NCBI GenBank assembly: GCA_019120375.1
Contig: DWVE01000013.1
Coordinates: 1 to 64,000, forward strand
DNA: 64,000 bases
Direction: 5' to 3'
From: Allofournierella_A excrementavium
GTDB lineage: Bacteria; Bacillota; Clostridia; Oscillospirales; Ruminococcaceae
Shown piece by piece: positions 40,181-48,014 of this stretch. The first letter of the stretch is position 1. Every line of letters begins with the position of its first letter. The position numbers were made by a program, and so were the translations under genes. Under the pieces are notes generated by a model. It saw nothing but the letters and a program-made list of their open reading frames with translations. It had not been told where the DNA came from and searched no databases.

Positions 40181-40209
40181 TTGACAAGCCGCGCGGTTTC
40201 GGGTACGCT
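40181..40209 (+). promoter_or_regulatory. Promoter of the LacI-family regulator gene
   Basis: -35 TTGACA (40181-40186), 17-bp spacer, -10 TACGCT (40204-40209). Confidence 0.75.
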
Positions 40210-40240
40210 TAGAAAAAAGCAAGGAAGGGAGGCTTTCGGC

Positions 40241-41275
40241 GTGGCGTCTCACAACTCAAAAGCCACCATCTGGGACGTGGCCGCCGAGGCGGGGGTGTCC
40301 ATCACCACCGTCTCCCGCTACATGAACGGCACCCAGCGGGTGGGGCCGGCGGCCTCGGAGGCCATCGAGCGGGCCATCCGCAAGCTGGACTATCTGCCCA
40401 ACGCCAACGTGCGCAGCATCAAGCTGCGCCAGACCCGCACCGTGGCCATCATCGTGCCGGACATCTCCAACTTCTTTCTGGCCCGGGTGTGCCGCCGGGT
40501 GGAGCATCTGCTCTATCAGGCGGGCTACGCCCTCATCATCGGCAGCACCGGCAACAACGTGGAGAAGGAGCACCGCTGCATCCGCAGCATGCTGGAGCGG
40601 CGGGTGGACGGGCTGCTCATCTCCTCGGCGGGGCAGAACAACGACCTTTTGCGCCGCGCGGCGGCGGACGGCCTGCCCATGGTGCTGTTCGAGAGCCCCC
40701 AGCCCGACCTGGGCGGGGTGGACTATGTGCTGGAGGACAACCGGGCCAACGCCCGGCTCATCACCCGCACGGTGCTGGAGCACGGCCACCGGAAGATAAG
40801 CTTTCTCAAGGGCTTTGCCCACTCCACTCTGGCGGAGGAGCGCTGGCTGGGCTTCTGCGACGCGCTGGCCGAGGCCGGCCTTTCGCCCGAAGACGCCCTG
40901 GTGTGGGAGAACTGCCGCGACCGCACCGACTGCGCGCCGGTGCTGGAGGCGCTGCGCCGCCAGCCGGGGCTGTTCACCGCGGTCATCGCCAGCACGCCGG
41001 AACAGATGAAGTTTCTGGTGATGGAGGCCCGCCGCCAGAAGGTGAGCATCCCGGGGCAGCTGTCCCTCACCGGCTTCGGCATCGAGGACTACACCGCCCT
41101 GTTCCCCTTCGAGACCACCTGCATCCTCTCCGACCCGCTGGCCAACGCCGACGCGCTGGTGGCGCTGATTTTGCACCGCATGGCCCAGGCGCGGGACGGG
41201 GAGAATTTCGGCGAGCCCCAGCGGCGCATCATCCCCTGCCGCTTCGCCCAGGGCGATTCGGTGGGGCGGGTGTGA
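40241..41275 (+). CDS. LacI-family transcription regulator
   Basis: The 344-residue protein has an N-terminal LacI helix-turn-helix (ATIWDVAAEAGVSITTVSRY, about residues 8-27) with hinge LDYLPNANVRSIKLRQTRT. The ligand domain of the periplasmic-binding type I fold follows (TVAIIVPDISNFFLARVCRRVE at its start; later DGLLISSAG and LSLTGFGIEDY). The start is GTG at 40241 with GGAAGGGAGG 8 bases upstream and a good promoter ahead. It is divergent from the first binding-protein gene and convergent with the epimerase gene, 6 bases apart. Likely targets are the paired LacI-like palindromes at the second binding-protein promoter (43695-43734). The effector is probably a sugar. Confidence 0.92.
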   Translation: MASHNSKATIWDVAAEAGVSITTVSRYMNGTQRVGPAASEAIERAIRKLDYLPNANVRSIKLRQTRTVAIIVPDISNFFLARVCRRVEHLLYQAGYALIIGSTGNNVEKEHRCIRSMLERRVDGLLISSAGQNNDLLRRAAADGLPMVLFESPQPDLGGVDYVLEDNRANARLITRTVLEHGHRKISFLKGFAHSTLAEERWLGFCDALAEAGLSPEDALVWENCRDRTDCAPVLEALRRQPGLFTAVIASTPEQMKFLVMEARRQKVSIPGQLSLTGFGIEDYTALFPFETTCILSDPLANADALVALILHRMAQARDGENFGEPQRRIIPCRFAQGDSVGRV

Positions 41276-41281
41276 GCTTTC

Positions 41282-42550
41282 TCACGCCAGCCGCCGGGCC
41301 AGAAGATAGAGCGCCCGGGTGATGTGATAGGGGTCCTTCACCGGCAGGCGTCCGCCCACCGGCCCGGCAAGGGGCCGGCCGGCCCGGTCCCGCAGCTGCA
41401 GCCACTCCCCCACCTGCTTGTCGGGGTTGGGGAAGGTGGAGAAGGTGTAGTCGTGCAGTTTTCGGAACCAGTCCCGGTGCGCTTCTCCCCCGCCGGCCTG
41501 CACACAGACCAGATGGGCGTAGAGCGCCTCCAGCTGGGGCCACCAGAGCTTGTTGCTCCAGTCCCGCACGGCGGCGTCCGCCAGTTCCTGTTCGGGGGCG
41601 TAGCGGCGGCCCTTGGGCGCGCCGCCCTCCCGGTCCAGATAGTACATCATGCCGCCGAACTCGCCGTCCCAGGCAAGGGCGGTGGTGGCAAGGCAGGCGT
41701 CCATGGCGCGGCGGCGGTCTTCGGCCGAAAGGCCCAGCCAGTCCGCCTCTTCCAGCAAAAACCACATGCACTCGCAGGTGTGGCCGGGGTTGATGTGGCG
41801 GCCGTAGAGGGTGTCCAGGGGCTGCCCGTCGGCCGACAGGCACTCCAGCAGCACTCCTTCGGGCTGAAGAAAATCATCCAGCACCCGCCGGGCGGCCCGG
41901 CGCGCGGCATCGCGCGCCCAGGCCGCCTTTTCCGTTTCGCCCAGCGCGCGCAGCGCCCGGGCCACCTCGGCGGCGGTGTTGACCAAGATCATCGACACTG
42001 CCTGGCTGTGCCAGCCGTCGGGCAGCTGGTCGGGGGCGGTGGGGAACCGCCCCTCCTCGGCCAGCTTCACGGCGTTTTGGAACAGGCCCCAGGCCGCGTC
42101 CATCGGCTCCGGCCAGCGGCACAGCTCGGCCCAGGCCGCAAGGCCCATGGCGGCAAAGCAGTCGGCAAAGGCGCTGGGGCAAAGCCCCGCCCCGGGGAAC
42201 GCCTCCTTGGGGCGGCCCTGCCGGTCCACCAGGAACACCGCCCGGGGGCCTTCGGTGAGGCAGTGCCCTTCCAGAAAGGCCGCGCCCTTCTGGGCCAGCA
42301 GGCGGCAGCGCTCCCGCGTTTCGCCGCTCAGCCGCACCAGCGGGTCGGCGGCGAGGCGGGAATACATCCACACGCAGCGGCCCTGGCTCCAGACGTATTT
42401 GTCGGTGCTGAGCAGCGTCGCGCCGGTGGGGTCGATGCAGGTGTAAAAGCCCCCCAGCTCCTCGTCCGAGCGGGCCAGCCAGTAGGGCAGCACCACTTCG
42501 GTGAGGTGGTCGGTGTAGAACCGGCGCAGCGCTTCTTTTGTGCGTTCCAT
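41282..42550 (-). CDS. AGE family sugar 2-epimerase/isomerase
   Basis: The 422-residue protein matches N-acylglucosamine 2-epimerase family length. It has the alpha/alpha-barrel motifs KYVWSQGRCVWMYSRL, GRHINPGHTCECMWFLLEE (active-site His region), DWSNKLWWPQLEALYA and PVKDPYHITRALYLL near the end. The family includes GlcNAc 2-epimerases, mannose isomerases and sulfoquinovose isomerase (YihS). Which of these applies is not settled by eye. Its start overlaps the stop of the second binding-protein gene by one base (TGATG), so it is translationally coupled to an importer component. Its substrate is therefore probably the imported compound. This is the strongest hint that the sulfonate-type importer carries a sugar. 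Confidence 0.88.
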   Translation of the reverse strand: MERTKEALRRFYTDHLTEVVLPYWLARSDEELGGFYTCIDPTGATLLSTDKYVWSQGRCVWMYSRLAADPLVRLSGETRERCRLLAQKGAAFLEGHCLTEGPRAVFLVDRQGRPKEAFPGAGLCPSAFADCFAAMGLAAWAELCRWPEPMDAAWGLFQNAVKLAEEGRFPTAPDQLPDGWHSQAVSMILVNTAAEVARALRALGETEKAAWARDAARRAARRVLDDFLQPEGVLLECLSADGQPLDTLYGRHINPGHTCECMWFLLEEADWLGLSAEDRRRAMDACLATTALAWDGEFGGMMYYLDREGGAPKGRRYAPEQELADAAVRDWSNKLWWPQLEALYAHLVCVQAGGGEAHRDWFRKLHDYTFSTFPNPDKQVGEWLQLRDRAGRPLAGPVGGRLPVKDPYHITRALYLLARRLA

Positions 42551-43629
42551 CAGCTCTTGGCGGCGGTGTAGGCGTCGGCAGCCTTCTGCATCACGTCAAA
42601 CAGAACATAGTCGCTCACGGGCACCTTCTCGGGGATGCGGCCGCTGTCCACAAAGACCTGCTGCTGGCTGTCGTAGTACTGCTCGATGGTGCCGTCGGCC
42701 AGCGCGCCCACCAGGAACTCGCCGGTGAGCCACTCGCCGGAATCCTTGGTGGCCAGGATGGTCTCGGGGTCGGCCTCGATCTCCTTGGCCAGCCACTCGC
42801 AGACCTGTTCGATGTTGGCGGCGCGGTAGTCCTGCGCCTTCATCAGGGCCTGGGTGAAGCGGACCAGGATGTCCTCATGCTCGCTGGCGTACTTCTCGGT
42901 GGCAACGAAGCTGCCGGGGAAGGTGACGGTGTCCACAAAGTCGCCGTTGCTGCCAAGGCTGACGCACTTGTCGCCCATCTGCTCCTTGATGGTGGTGGTG
43001 CTGGGAGCCCAGGTGGCGCAGGCGTCGATCTGGCCGCTGATCATGGCGGAAACGCAGCCGTTGGCGTCCATCTCCACCACGGTCACGTCGTCGGTGGTGA
43101 GGCCGGCGGTGCCCAGCACCAGATCCAGCACGATCTCGGCGGAGGTGCCGGCGGTGGAGGCGATGGTCTTGCCCTTCAGGTCGGCCACGGTCTCGATGCC
43201 GCGCTCGGTGTTGGCCAGCACCTCATCGGAGATGCCCAGCAGGTCCAGCGCGAAAATTTTGGCCTGGCCCTCGATGCACAGGGCGTGGGCGCCGTGGCCG
43301 ATCTGGGCGATGTCGATGTCGCCGGAGGCCATGGCCGCGATCTCGGCGGGGCCGCCCTGGAACTGGGTCAGCTCCACATCCAGGCCCACTTCGTCGAAGT
43401 AGCCCATCTCGATGCCGGTGATGAGGGACGAGCCGCTGCCCATATTGGGCATGTAGGCCACCCGCACGGTGGCGCGCTCGTACTCGGGCGCGTCGGACGC
43501 CGTGGAGGCGGAGCCGCCGGTGCTGCCGGAGCCGGAAGCGGGCGCGGCGGAAGAAGGGGCGGAGCCGCAGCCGGCCAGCATCGCGCAGGCCAGGGCGGCG
43601 CACAGGGCAGCTTTGAGTGTCTTTTTCAT
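42550..43629 (-). CDS. Sulfonate/nitrate/taurine-type ABC binding lipoprotein, copy 2
   Basis: The 359-residue protein has a signal peptide with lipobox CAMLAGCG, a low-complexity spacer, and a SsuA/TauA-like domain: VRVAYMPNMGSGSSLITGI, GYFDEVGLDVELTQFQGGPA, GDIDIAQIGHGAHALCIEG. It is a paralog of the protein at 38833-39906. The ATG at 43629 was chosen for the AAAGGAG upstream and the signal peptide; the frame reaches further up across the promoter. It is coupled to the AGE epimerase gene (1-base overlap). Its promoter carries LacI-like palindromes and a degraded GTATGA operator, so it may be controlled by two regulators. Confidence 0.88.
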   Translation of the reverse strand: MKKTLKAALCAALACAMLAGCGSAPSSAAPASGSGSTGGSASTASDAPEYERATVRVAYMPNMGSGSSLITGIEMGYFDEVGLDVELTQFQGGPAEIAAMASGDIDIAQIGHGAHALCIEGQAKIFALDLLGISDEVLANTERGIETVADLKGKTIASTAGTSAEIVLDLVLGTAGLTTDDVTVVEMDANGCVSAMISGQIDACATWAPSTTTIKEQMGDKCVSLGSNGDFVDTVTFPGSFVATEKYASEHEDILVRFTQALMKAQDYRAANIEQVCEWLAKEIEADPETILATKDSGEWLTGEFLVGALADGTIEQYYDSQQQVFVDSGRIPEKVPVSDYVLFDVMQKAADAYTAAKS

Positions 43630-43694
43630 GCGGATTCTCCTTTTCTGTCGTTCGATTTTCCAAAGGCGGCGGGCACGCCCCGCCGCCGGGCTTG

Positions 43695-43762
43695 GAAAAT
43701 GTTTTCTTGCTTTCAGTATAAGGAAAACATTTTCATAATAAAAGTATGAAGTTTTATCCTCC
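43695..43762 (-). promoter_or_regulatory. Promoter of binding protein 2 with two LacI-like palindromes and a degraded GTATGA site
   Basis: On the minus strand: -10 TATACT (43715-43720), -35 TTTTAT (43738-43743). GAAAATGTTTTC (43695-43706) and GAAAACATTTTC (43723-43734) flank the -10, 28 bp centre to centre. Abutting the -35 is GTATGA (43744-43749), N7, then TCCTCC in place of TCATAC (4 of 6 match). Confidence 0.65.
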
Positions 43763-43888
43763 TTTTTTGTTCGGAATTTGGCATTTCGCCGGATTTCACC
43801 CTTTTTCATTGTACAAAACAGATGTGTCGAATGGAAAAAGAAGAAGACGCTTGTAATATTTTGTAACACTCCCGGCTCCCTTTTTTGC

Positions 43889-43921
43889 ACAAAAAATCCC
43901 CCGGAGCTTTCGCTCCGGGGG
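43889..43921 (-). terminator. Terminator of the permease-ATPase operon
   Basis: CCCCCGGAGC (43898-43907) / GCTCCGGGGG (43912-43921), followed on the minus strand by ATTTTTTG. The rest of the gap up to the promoter at 43762 holds no gene; TTGTAA occurs twice near 43861-43876. Confidence 0.92.
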
Positions 43922-43942
43922 CGTGCTTGGCACGGGATGCGC

Positions 43943-44734
43943 TTATTTGCGGACTTCCAGATACTCCTGATACACCTGGCTCCAGATGTAGTTCTTGAGC
44001 TCCAGGAAGCGGGGGCTCATCTTGGTCTCCTGGTCGCGGGGATAGGGGATGTCGATGTCCACGATCTCCTTGATGCGGCCGGGGCGGGCGCTCATGATGA
44101 CCACCTTCTGGCCCAGGATGATGGCCTCGTCCACGTCGTGGGTGATGAAGAAGCAGGTCTTCTGCTCGGTCTCCCAGGTCTTCAGCAGCTCGGTCTGCAG
44201 CTGGGTGCGGGTCTGGGCGTCCAGCGCGCCGAAGGGTTCGTCCATCAGCAGCACCTGAGGCTCGGCGGCGTAGGCGCGGGCGATGGCCACGCGCTGCTTC
44301 ATGCCGCCGGACAGCTCCTTGGGATAGTGGTTGGCAAACTTCTCCAGGTCCACCATCTTGAGGTACTTATCCACAATGGCGTCGGCCTCGGCGCCCTTGA
44401 TGCCGCGCATGTCCAGCGCGAACTTGACGTTGTTGCGCACGGTCAGCCAGGGGAACAGGGCGTACTGCTGGAACACCACGCCGCGCTCGGGGCCGGGGCC
44501 CTCCACCTTCTTGCCGTCCACATAGACGTTGCCGCTGGTGGGCTCCAGCAGGCCGGCGATGATGTTCAGAATGGTGGACTTGCCGCAGCCGGAGGGGCCC
44601 ACCACCGTGATGAATTCGTTCTCGTGGATGTCCAGATTGACGCCGTTCAGGGCGATCATCTCGCCGCCCCGGCCGTTGAACTTCTTGACGACGTTGTCGA
44701 TCTTGACCTTTACTGCTGCACTGTTTCCTGCCAT
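43943..44734 (-). CDS. Sulfonate/nitrate/taurine-type ABC importer ATPase
   Basis: The 263-residue protein has a single ABC domain: Walker A GPSGCGKST, Q loop VVFQQYALFPW, signature LSGGMKQRVAIARA, Walker B VLLMDEPFGALD and the switch His in FFITHDVDEAI. The length and the VxFQxxALxPW/T-V-x-x-NV pattern are those of SsuB/TauB/NrtD. It overlaps the permease gene by 25 bases. With the permease and either binding protein it makes an importer in the SsuABC class. Its promoter is upstream of the permease and has a perfect GTATGA operator. Confidence 0.92.
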   Translation of the reverse strand: MAGNSAAVKVKIDNVVKKFNGRGGEMIALNGVNLDIHENEFITVVGPSGCGKSTILNIIAGLLEPTSGNVYVDGKKVEGPGPERGVVFQQYALFPWLTVRNNVKFALDMRGIKGAEADAIVDKYLKMVDLEKFANHYPKELSGGMKQRVAIARAYAAEPQVLLMDEPFGALDAQTRTQLQTELLKTWETEQKTCFFITHDVDEAIILGQKVVIMSARPGRIKEIVDIDIPYPRDQETKMSPRFLELKNYIWSQVYQEYLEVRK

Positions 44735-45510
44735 CCTGTGAGCCTCCTCTCTAAGAACCGAACCAGCTTCTCCATGGAGATGCCGATGATGCCGATGACG
44801 ATGATGCCCATGAGCACGGTGCCCATGTCGTAGTAGCCGCTGGCCTTCTGGATCATCATGCCCAGGCCCTCGGAAGCGCCGGTCAGCTCGGCGGCCACCA
44901 GGGTGGTCAGCGCGGCGGACAGGCCCAGACGGGCGCCGGTGAGGATGAAGGGGGTGGAAGCGGGAATGACCACCCGGAAGAAGATGTCACGGTCGGTGGC
45001 GCCCAGGATGCGGGCGGCCTTGATGAGGGTGACGTCCACGTTGCACACGCCCTGGTAGATGGTGACCACCAACACCAGGAAGCAGGCGATGAAGATCACG
45101 ATGATCTTGGAGGGCTCGCCAACGCCGGCGCCAACGATGACCAGAGGGATGTAGGCAAGGGGCGGGATGTTACGCACGAACTGGATCCAGGGCTCCACCA
45201 CATGGCGGAAGGGGGCGTACCAGCCCATCAGGAAGGCCACGGGGATGGAAGCCACAAAGCCCAGGCTGAAGCCCACGATCACGCGGAACAGGCTGTGGCC
45301 GATGTGGGTGAGCAGGGTGCCGTCCTGGATCTTGCTGATCAGGCTCTCCACCACCTCGGGGGGAGTGGCAAACACGACGCCGCCTTTTTCGGTGTGGGAG
45401 ATGACGACCCACAAAAGCAGCGCGGCAGCCAGCGAAATGATGATCCAGACCCCATTGGGAATGGACGCTACGAACTTGGAAAAGCCGGTTTTCTTTTTCG
45501 AACTGAACAT
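44710..45510 (-). CDS. Sulfonate/nitrate/taurine-type ABC importer permease
   Basis: The 266-residue membrane protein has about six hydrophobic segments and the BPD_transp_1 EAA loop near residue 175 (TLIKAARILGATDRDIFFRVVIP, beginning there), as in SsuC/TauC. An early segment, PFRHVVEPWIQFVRNIPPLAYIPL, is the family's conserved loop. It lies first in the permease-ATPase operon, behind a GTATGA-N7-TCATAC operator. No binding-protein gene is inside this operon; two separate paralogs nearby fit the role. Confidence 0.92.
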   Translation of the reverse strand: MFSSKKKTGFSKFVASIPNGVWIIISLAAALLLWVVISHTEKGGVVFATPPEVVESLISKIQDGTLLTHIGHSLFRVIVGFSLGFVASIPVAFLMGWYAPFRHVVEPWIQFVRNIPPLAYIPLVIVGAGVGEPSKIIVIFIACFLVLVVTIYQGVCNVDVTLIKAARILGATDRDIFFRVVIPASTPFILTGARLGLSAALTTLVAAELTGASEGLGMMIQKASGYYDMGTVLMGIIVIGIIGISMEKLVRFLERRLTGWQETVQQ

Positions 45511-45572
45511 AGCGGTTTTTCTTCCTCCTTTTGCAAAGATAGCGCGGCGCGGCGCGTCATTTTCTATTCTTA

Positions 45573-45620
45573 GGCTACCATCAAATGCGCCCGGTGCAAA
45601 GTATGAAATATTCTCATACC
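45573..45620 (-). promoter_or_regulatory. Promoter with GTATGA-N7-TCATAC operator (permease-ATPase)
   Basis: On the minus strand: -10 TAGCCT (45573-45578), 17-bp spacer, -35 TTTGCA (45596-45601), operator adjoining: GTATGA (45602-45607), AATATTC, TCATAC (45615-45620). The operator and its spacer equal those of the binding-protein 1 promoter. Confidence 0.75.
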
Positions 45621-45645
45621 AAATCCGGGCGGCGCGGCGGGCGGA

Positions 45646-45691
45646 AAAAGGCCGGCGGGGCAGGGCCTCTTCCCTGCTCCGCCGGCCTTTG
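45646..45691 (-). terminator. Terminator of the M18-gluQRS-metallophosphoesterase operon
   Basis: AAAGGCCGGCGGGGCAGGG (from 45648) pairs with CCCTGCTCCGCCGGCCTTT (to 45690) with one mismatch. A T run follows on the minus strand. Confidence 0.85.
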
Positions 45692-45717
45692 CGCCGTTTT
45701 TTTCAGGATATTCCCCG

Positions 45718-47052
45718 TCAGGCGGCGGGGTCGATGTGCAGATGGCAGTGGTCGCCCTGCGCCTCGTTCACAAGGGTGGAAAGATAGCGGGCGGTGTCCA
45801 CGCCCTGCTCCCCCGCCCGCGTCACCGCGGCCCAGTCCGGCGAAGCCGTCAGTTCGTCGGCGGCCTCGCGGGTGAGAGCGCCGGAGAAGTAGAGCACGTT
45901 CGCCTCGCCCATCACCCGGCGGAAGGCGGCGGCGTCCTCCTCGCCCAGGGCCTCCACGAACTTGTCCGCGCCGCGGCTGGTGGAGTTCTGGGCGAACTGC
46001 TCCCGCCCGAAGGCGGAGAAATCTTCAAACACCGGGTCGGTCTGGCCGGTAGCGGCGGCCCAGGCGGTCACGTCGGTGGGCTTTGCCTCGTAGTCGTAGG
46101 AGGCGCGGCCCGCCCCGTCGGGGCTGACGGTGACCCGCCCGGAGAGGTAGGGCCACACCGCAAGGCTCTCGGAGGCCACGTCCCACACCTGCTGCCCCTC
46201 TCCGCCCTGCCACAGGGCGATGTGCTGGGGGTGCAGGTGGCCGCTGAACACCAGCTGCCCGCCGTACTGCGCCAGCAGTTCGCCCAGGCGGTCGTTGTCG
46301 TAGATGCGATAGCCGGTGGTGAACCGCTCGTTGTGCACCGCCAGATTCTGATGCAGCGCCACCAGGGGCACCGCCCCCGCGGCGGCGCACTTTTCCAGCT
46401 GCTTTTCCAGCCAGGTCCAGGTGCCGTCCTGCACCACCCCGCCAACGCAATAGGGAAAGCCCGGCTCATGGAGGTAGTAGGGCTGGGTGTCCATCATGAA
46501 GAGCCAGACCCCGGCGTTCAGTTTGACCATGTAGCTGAGGCTGGCTTTGTCCCGGCTGTCGGCGGCGGAAAAGCCGCAGTTTTTGTAGATCTTCTCAAAC
46601 TCCTCCGGCGTGACGAAGTCGGTCGCCGCCTGCTCGCTGCCCAGATAGGTGGCGGCGGCGTAGTTGTTCACGTCGTGGTTGCCGGGCAGCACATACACCG
46701 GCACCCCCGCCTCCACCACCTTATTCAGCTTTGCCGCCAGCTCTTCGTGGCTGGCCTTCTCGCCGTTGAAGCTCAGATCGCCGGTCAAGATCAGCGCATC
46801 GGGCTTGTCCTCCGCCACCTCGGCCAGAAAGGCGTCGGTGATGGGGCGGATGTAGTCCAGCTGGCGGCCGTCGCCCTCCTCCACCACGCGGGTGAACAGT
46901 TCGCCCCCGTCCTCGATGGCCTCGCCCACATAGTGCAGGTCGCTGGCCACTGCCAGGGTCGCCGGGGCGGCGGGAGGCACCTTGCGCCCGCAGCCGGAAA
47001 AGGCTGCCGCCGCAAGCAGCGCGGCCAGCGCCGCCGCGAGAGTCTTTTTCAC
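45718..47052 (-). CDS. Secreted metallophosphoesterase lipoprotein
   Basis: The 444-residue protein starts at GTG 47052 with GGGGAG upstream. It has a signal peptide with a lipobox-like AAAFSGCG. Calcineurin-like phosphoesterase motifs appear in order: VASDLHY (D-x-H), ILTGDLSFNG (GD), LPGNHDVN (GNHD), VALHQNLA (His) and FSGHLHPQH (GHxH). These bind two metals for hydrolysis of phosphomonoesters, phosphodiesters or nucleotides outside the cell. The last ~100 residues have no recognised domain. It follows gluQRS by 14 bases; the functional link to tRNA modification is not evident. Confidence 0.88.
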   Translation of the reverse strand: MKKTLAAALAALLAAAAFSGCGRKVPPAAPATLAVASDLHYVGEAIEDGGELFTRVVEEGDGRQLDYIRPITDAFLAEVAEDKPDALILTGDLSFNGEKASHEELAAKLNKVVEAGVPVYVLPGNHDVNNYAAATYLGSEQAATDFVTPEEFEKIYKNCGFSAADSRDKASLSYMVKLNAGVWLFMMDTQPYYLHEPGFPYCVGGVVQDGTWTWLEKQLEKCAAAGAVPLVALHQNLAVHNERFTTGYRIYDNDRLGELLAQYGGQLVFSGHLHPQHIALWQGGEGQQVWDVASESLAVWPYLSGRVTVSPDGAGRASYDYEAKPTDVTAWAAATGQTDPVFEDFSAFGREQFAQNSTSRGADKFVEALGEEDAAAFRRVMGEANVLYFSGALTREAADELTASPDWAAVTRAGEQGVDTARYLSTLVNEAQGDHCHLHIDPAA

Positions 47053-47066
47053 GGGTATCTCCCCTT

Positions 47067-48014
47067 TCAGTCAAACAGGCCCCGGGGCAGAAGGATGTCC
47101 TCTTTGGGCACCTTTTCCCAGGAAAAACTTTTTACGAGCGCTGCCGCCGCCACGGGTTCGGGCCTTTCCAGCAGCCCCGCCGCAAAGGCCAGCCGGCCCA
47201 CCACCTCTTCGGGGGAAAAGCGGCTTTGCAGCGTTTCCAGGCTCACGTCCCCGTCCCGCTTGGAGAGCCGCCGCCCGTCCGGGGCCAGCAGCAGGGGCAG
47301 GTGATAAAATTCCGGGGCAGGCAGGCCCAGCAGTTTATAAAGGTAGAGCTGCCGCGGGGTGGACTGCAAAAGGTCCGCGCCCCGCACCACCTGGGTCACC
47401 CCCATCAGCGCGTCGTCCACCACCACCGCCAGCTGGTAGGCGAACACCCCGTCCCCCCGGCGCACCACGAAGTCGCCGCAGTCATTGGGCAGGTATTCCC
47501 CGTACCGGCCCAGGTGGCCGTCGGTGAAGGAGACGGTCTCCTCCCCCACCCGAAGCCGCCATGCCGGCGGGCGCTGGGCCGCGCGGCGGCGCACTTCCTC
47601 CGCCGAGAGGCCCCGGCAGGCCCCGGAATAGACGGGGGTGCCGTCTGACCGGTGGGGGGCGCTGGCCGCGTGGAGCTGGCTGCGGCTGCAAAAACAGGGA
47701 TAAAGAAGCCCCATGCCCGCCAGCTTTTCAAAATAAGTCTCATAGATGGCAGAGCGCTCGCTCTGGTAGTAGGGGCCGTTGGGGCCGCCCTCGCTGCCGC
47801 CCTCGTCCCAAAGAAGGCCCAGCCAGCGCAGGTCGGCCTCCAAAAGGTCCGCGAATTTGCGGGGGCAGCGCGCGGCGTCCAGGTCCTCGATGCGCAGCAC
47901 CACCCGCCCGCCTTCGTGTTTGGCGGAAAGCCACGCCAGCAGGCTGCACAAGAGGTTCCCCAGGTGCATCCGGCCGGAGGGGCTGGGGGCGAAGCGCCCG
48001 GTCACGCCCGCCAT
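47067..48014 (-). CDS. gluQRS: Glutamyl-Q tRNA(Asp) synthetase
   Basis: The 315-residue protein is a shortened class I glutamyl-tRNA synthetase. It has the HIGH-equivalent PSGRMHLGN, IEDLDAARC, a zinc-site CFC...YSGAC arrangement and the KMSKS-equivalent RRLSKRDG. It lacks the anticodon-binding domain. Such YadB/GluQ-RS proteins attach glutamate to queuosine at position 34 of tRNA(Asp). The start at ATG 48014 overlaps the M18 stop by one base (TGATG). The cell would therefore need queuosine, made or salvaged elsewhere; no queuosine gene is in the window. A discriminating GluRS seems excluded by length. Confidence 0.88.
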   Translation of the reverse strand: MAGVTGRFAPSPSGRMHLGNLLCSLLAWLSAKHEGGRVVLRIEDLDAARCPRKFADLLEADLRWLGLLWDEGGSEGGPNGPYYQSERSAIYETYFEKLAGMGLLYPCFCSRSQLHAASAPHRSDGTPVYSGACRGLSAEEVRRRAAQRPPAWRLRVGEETVSFTDGHLGRYGEYLPNDCGDFVVRRGDGVFAYQLAVVVDDALMGVTQVVRGADLLQSTPRQLYLYKLLGLPAPEFYHLPLLLAPDGRRLSKRDGDVSLETLQSRFSPEEVVGRLAFAAGLLERPEPVAAAALVKSFSWEKVPKEDILLPRGLFD

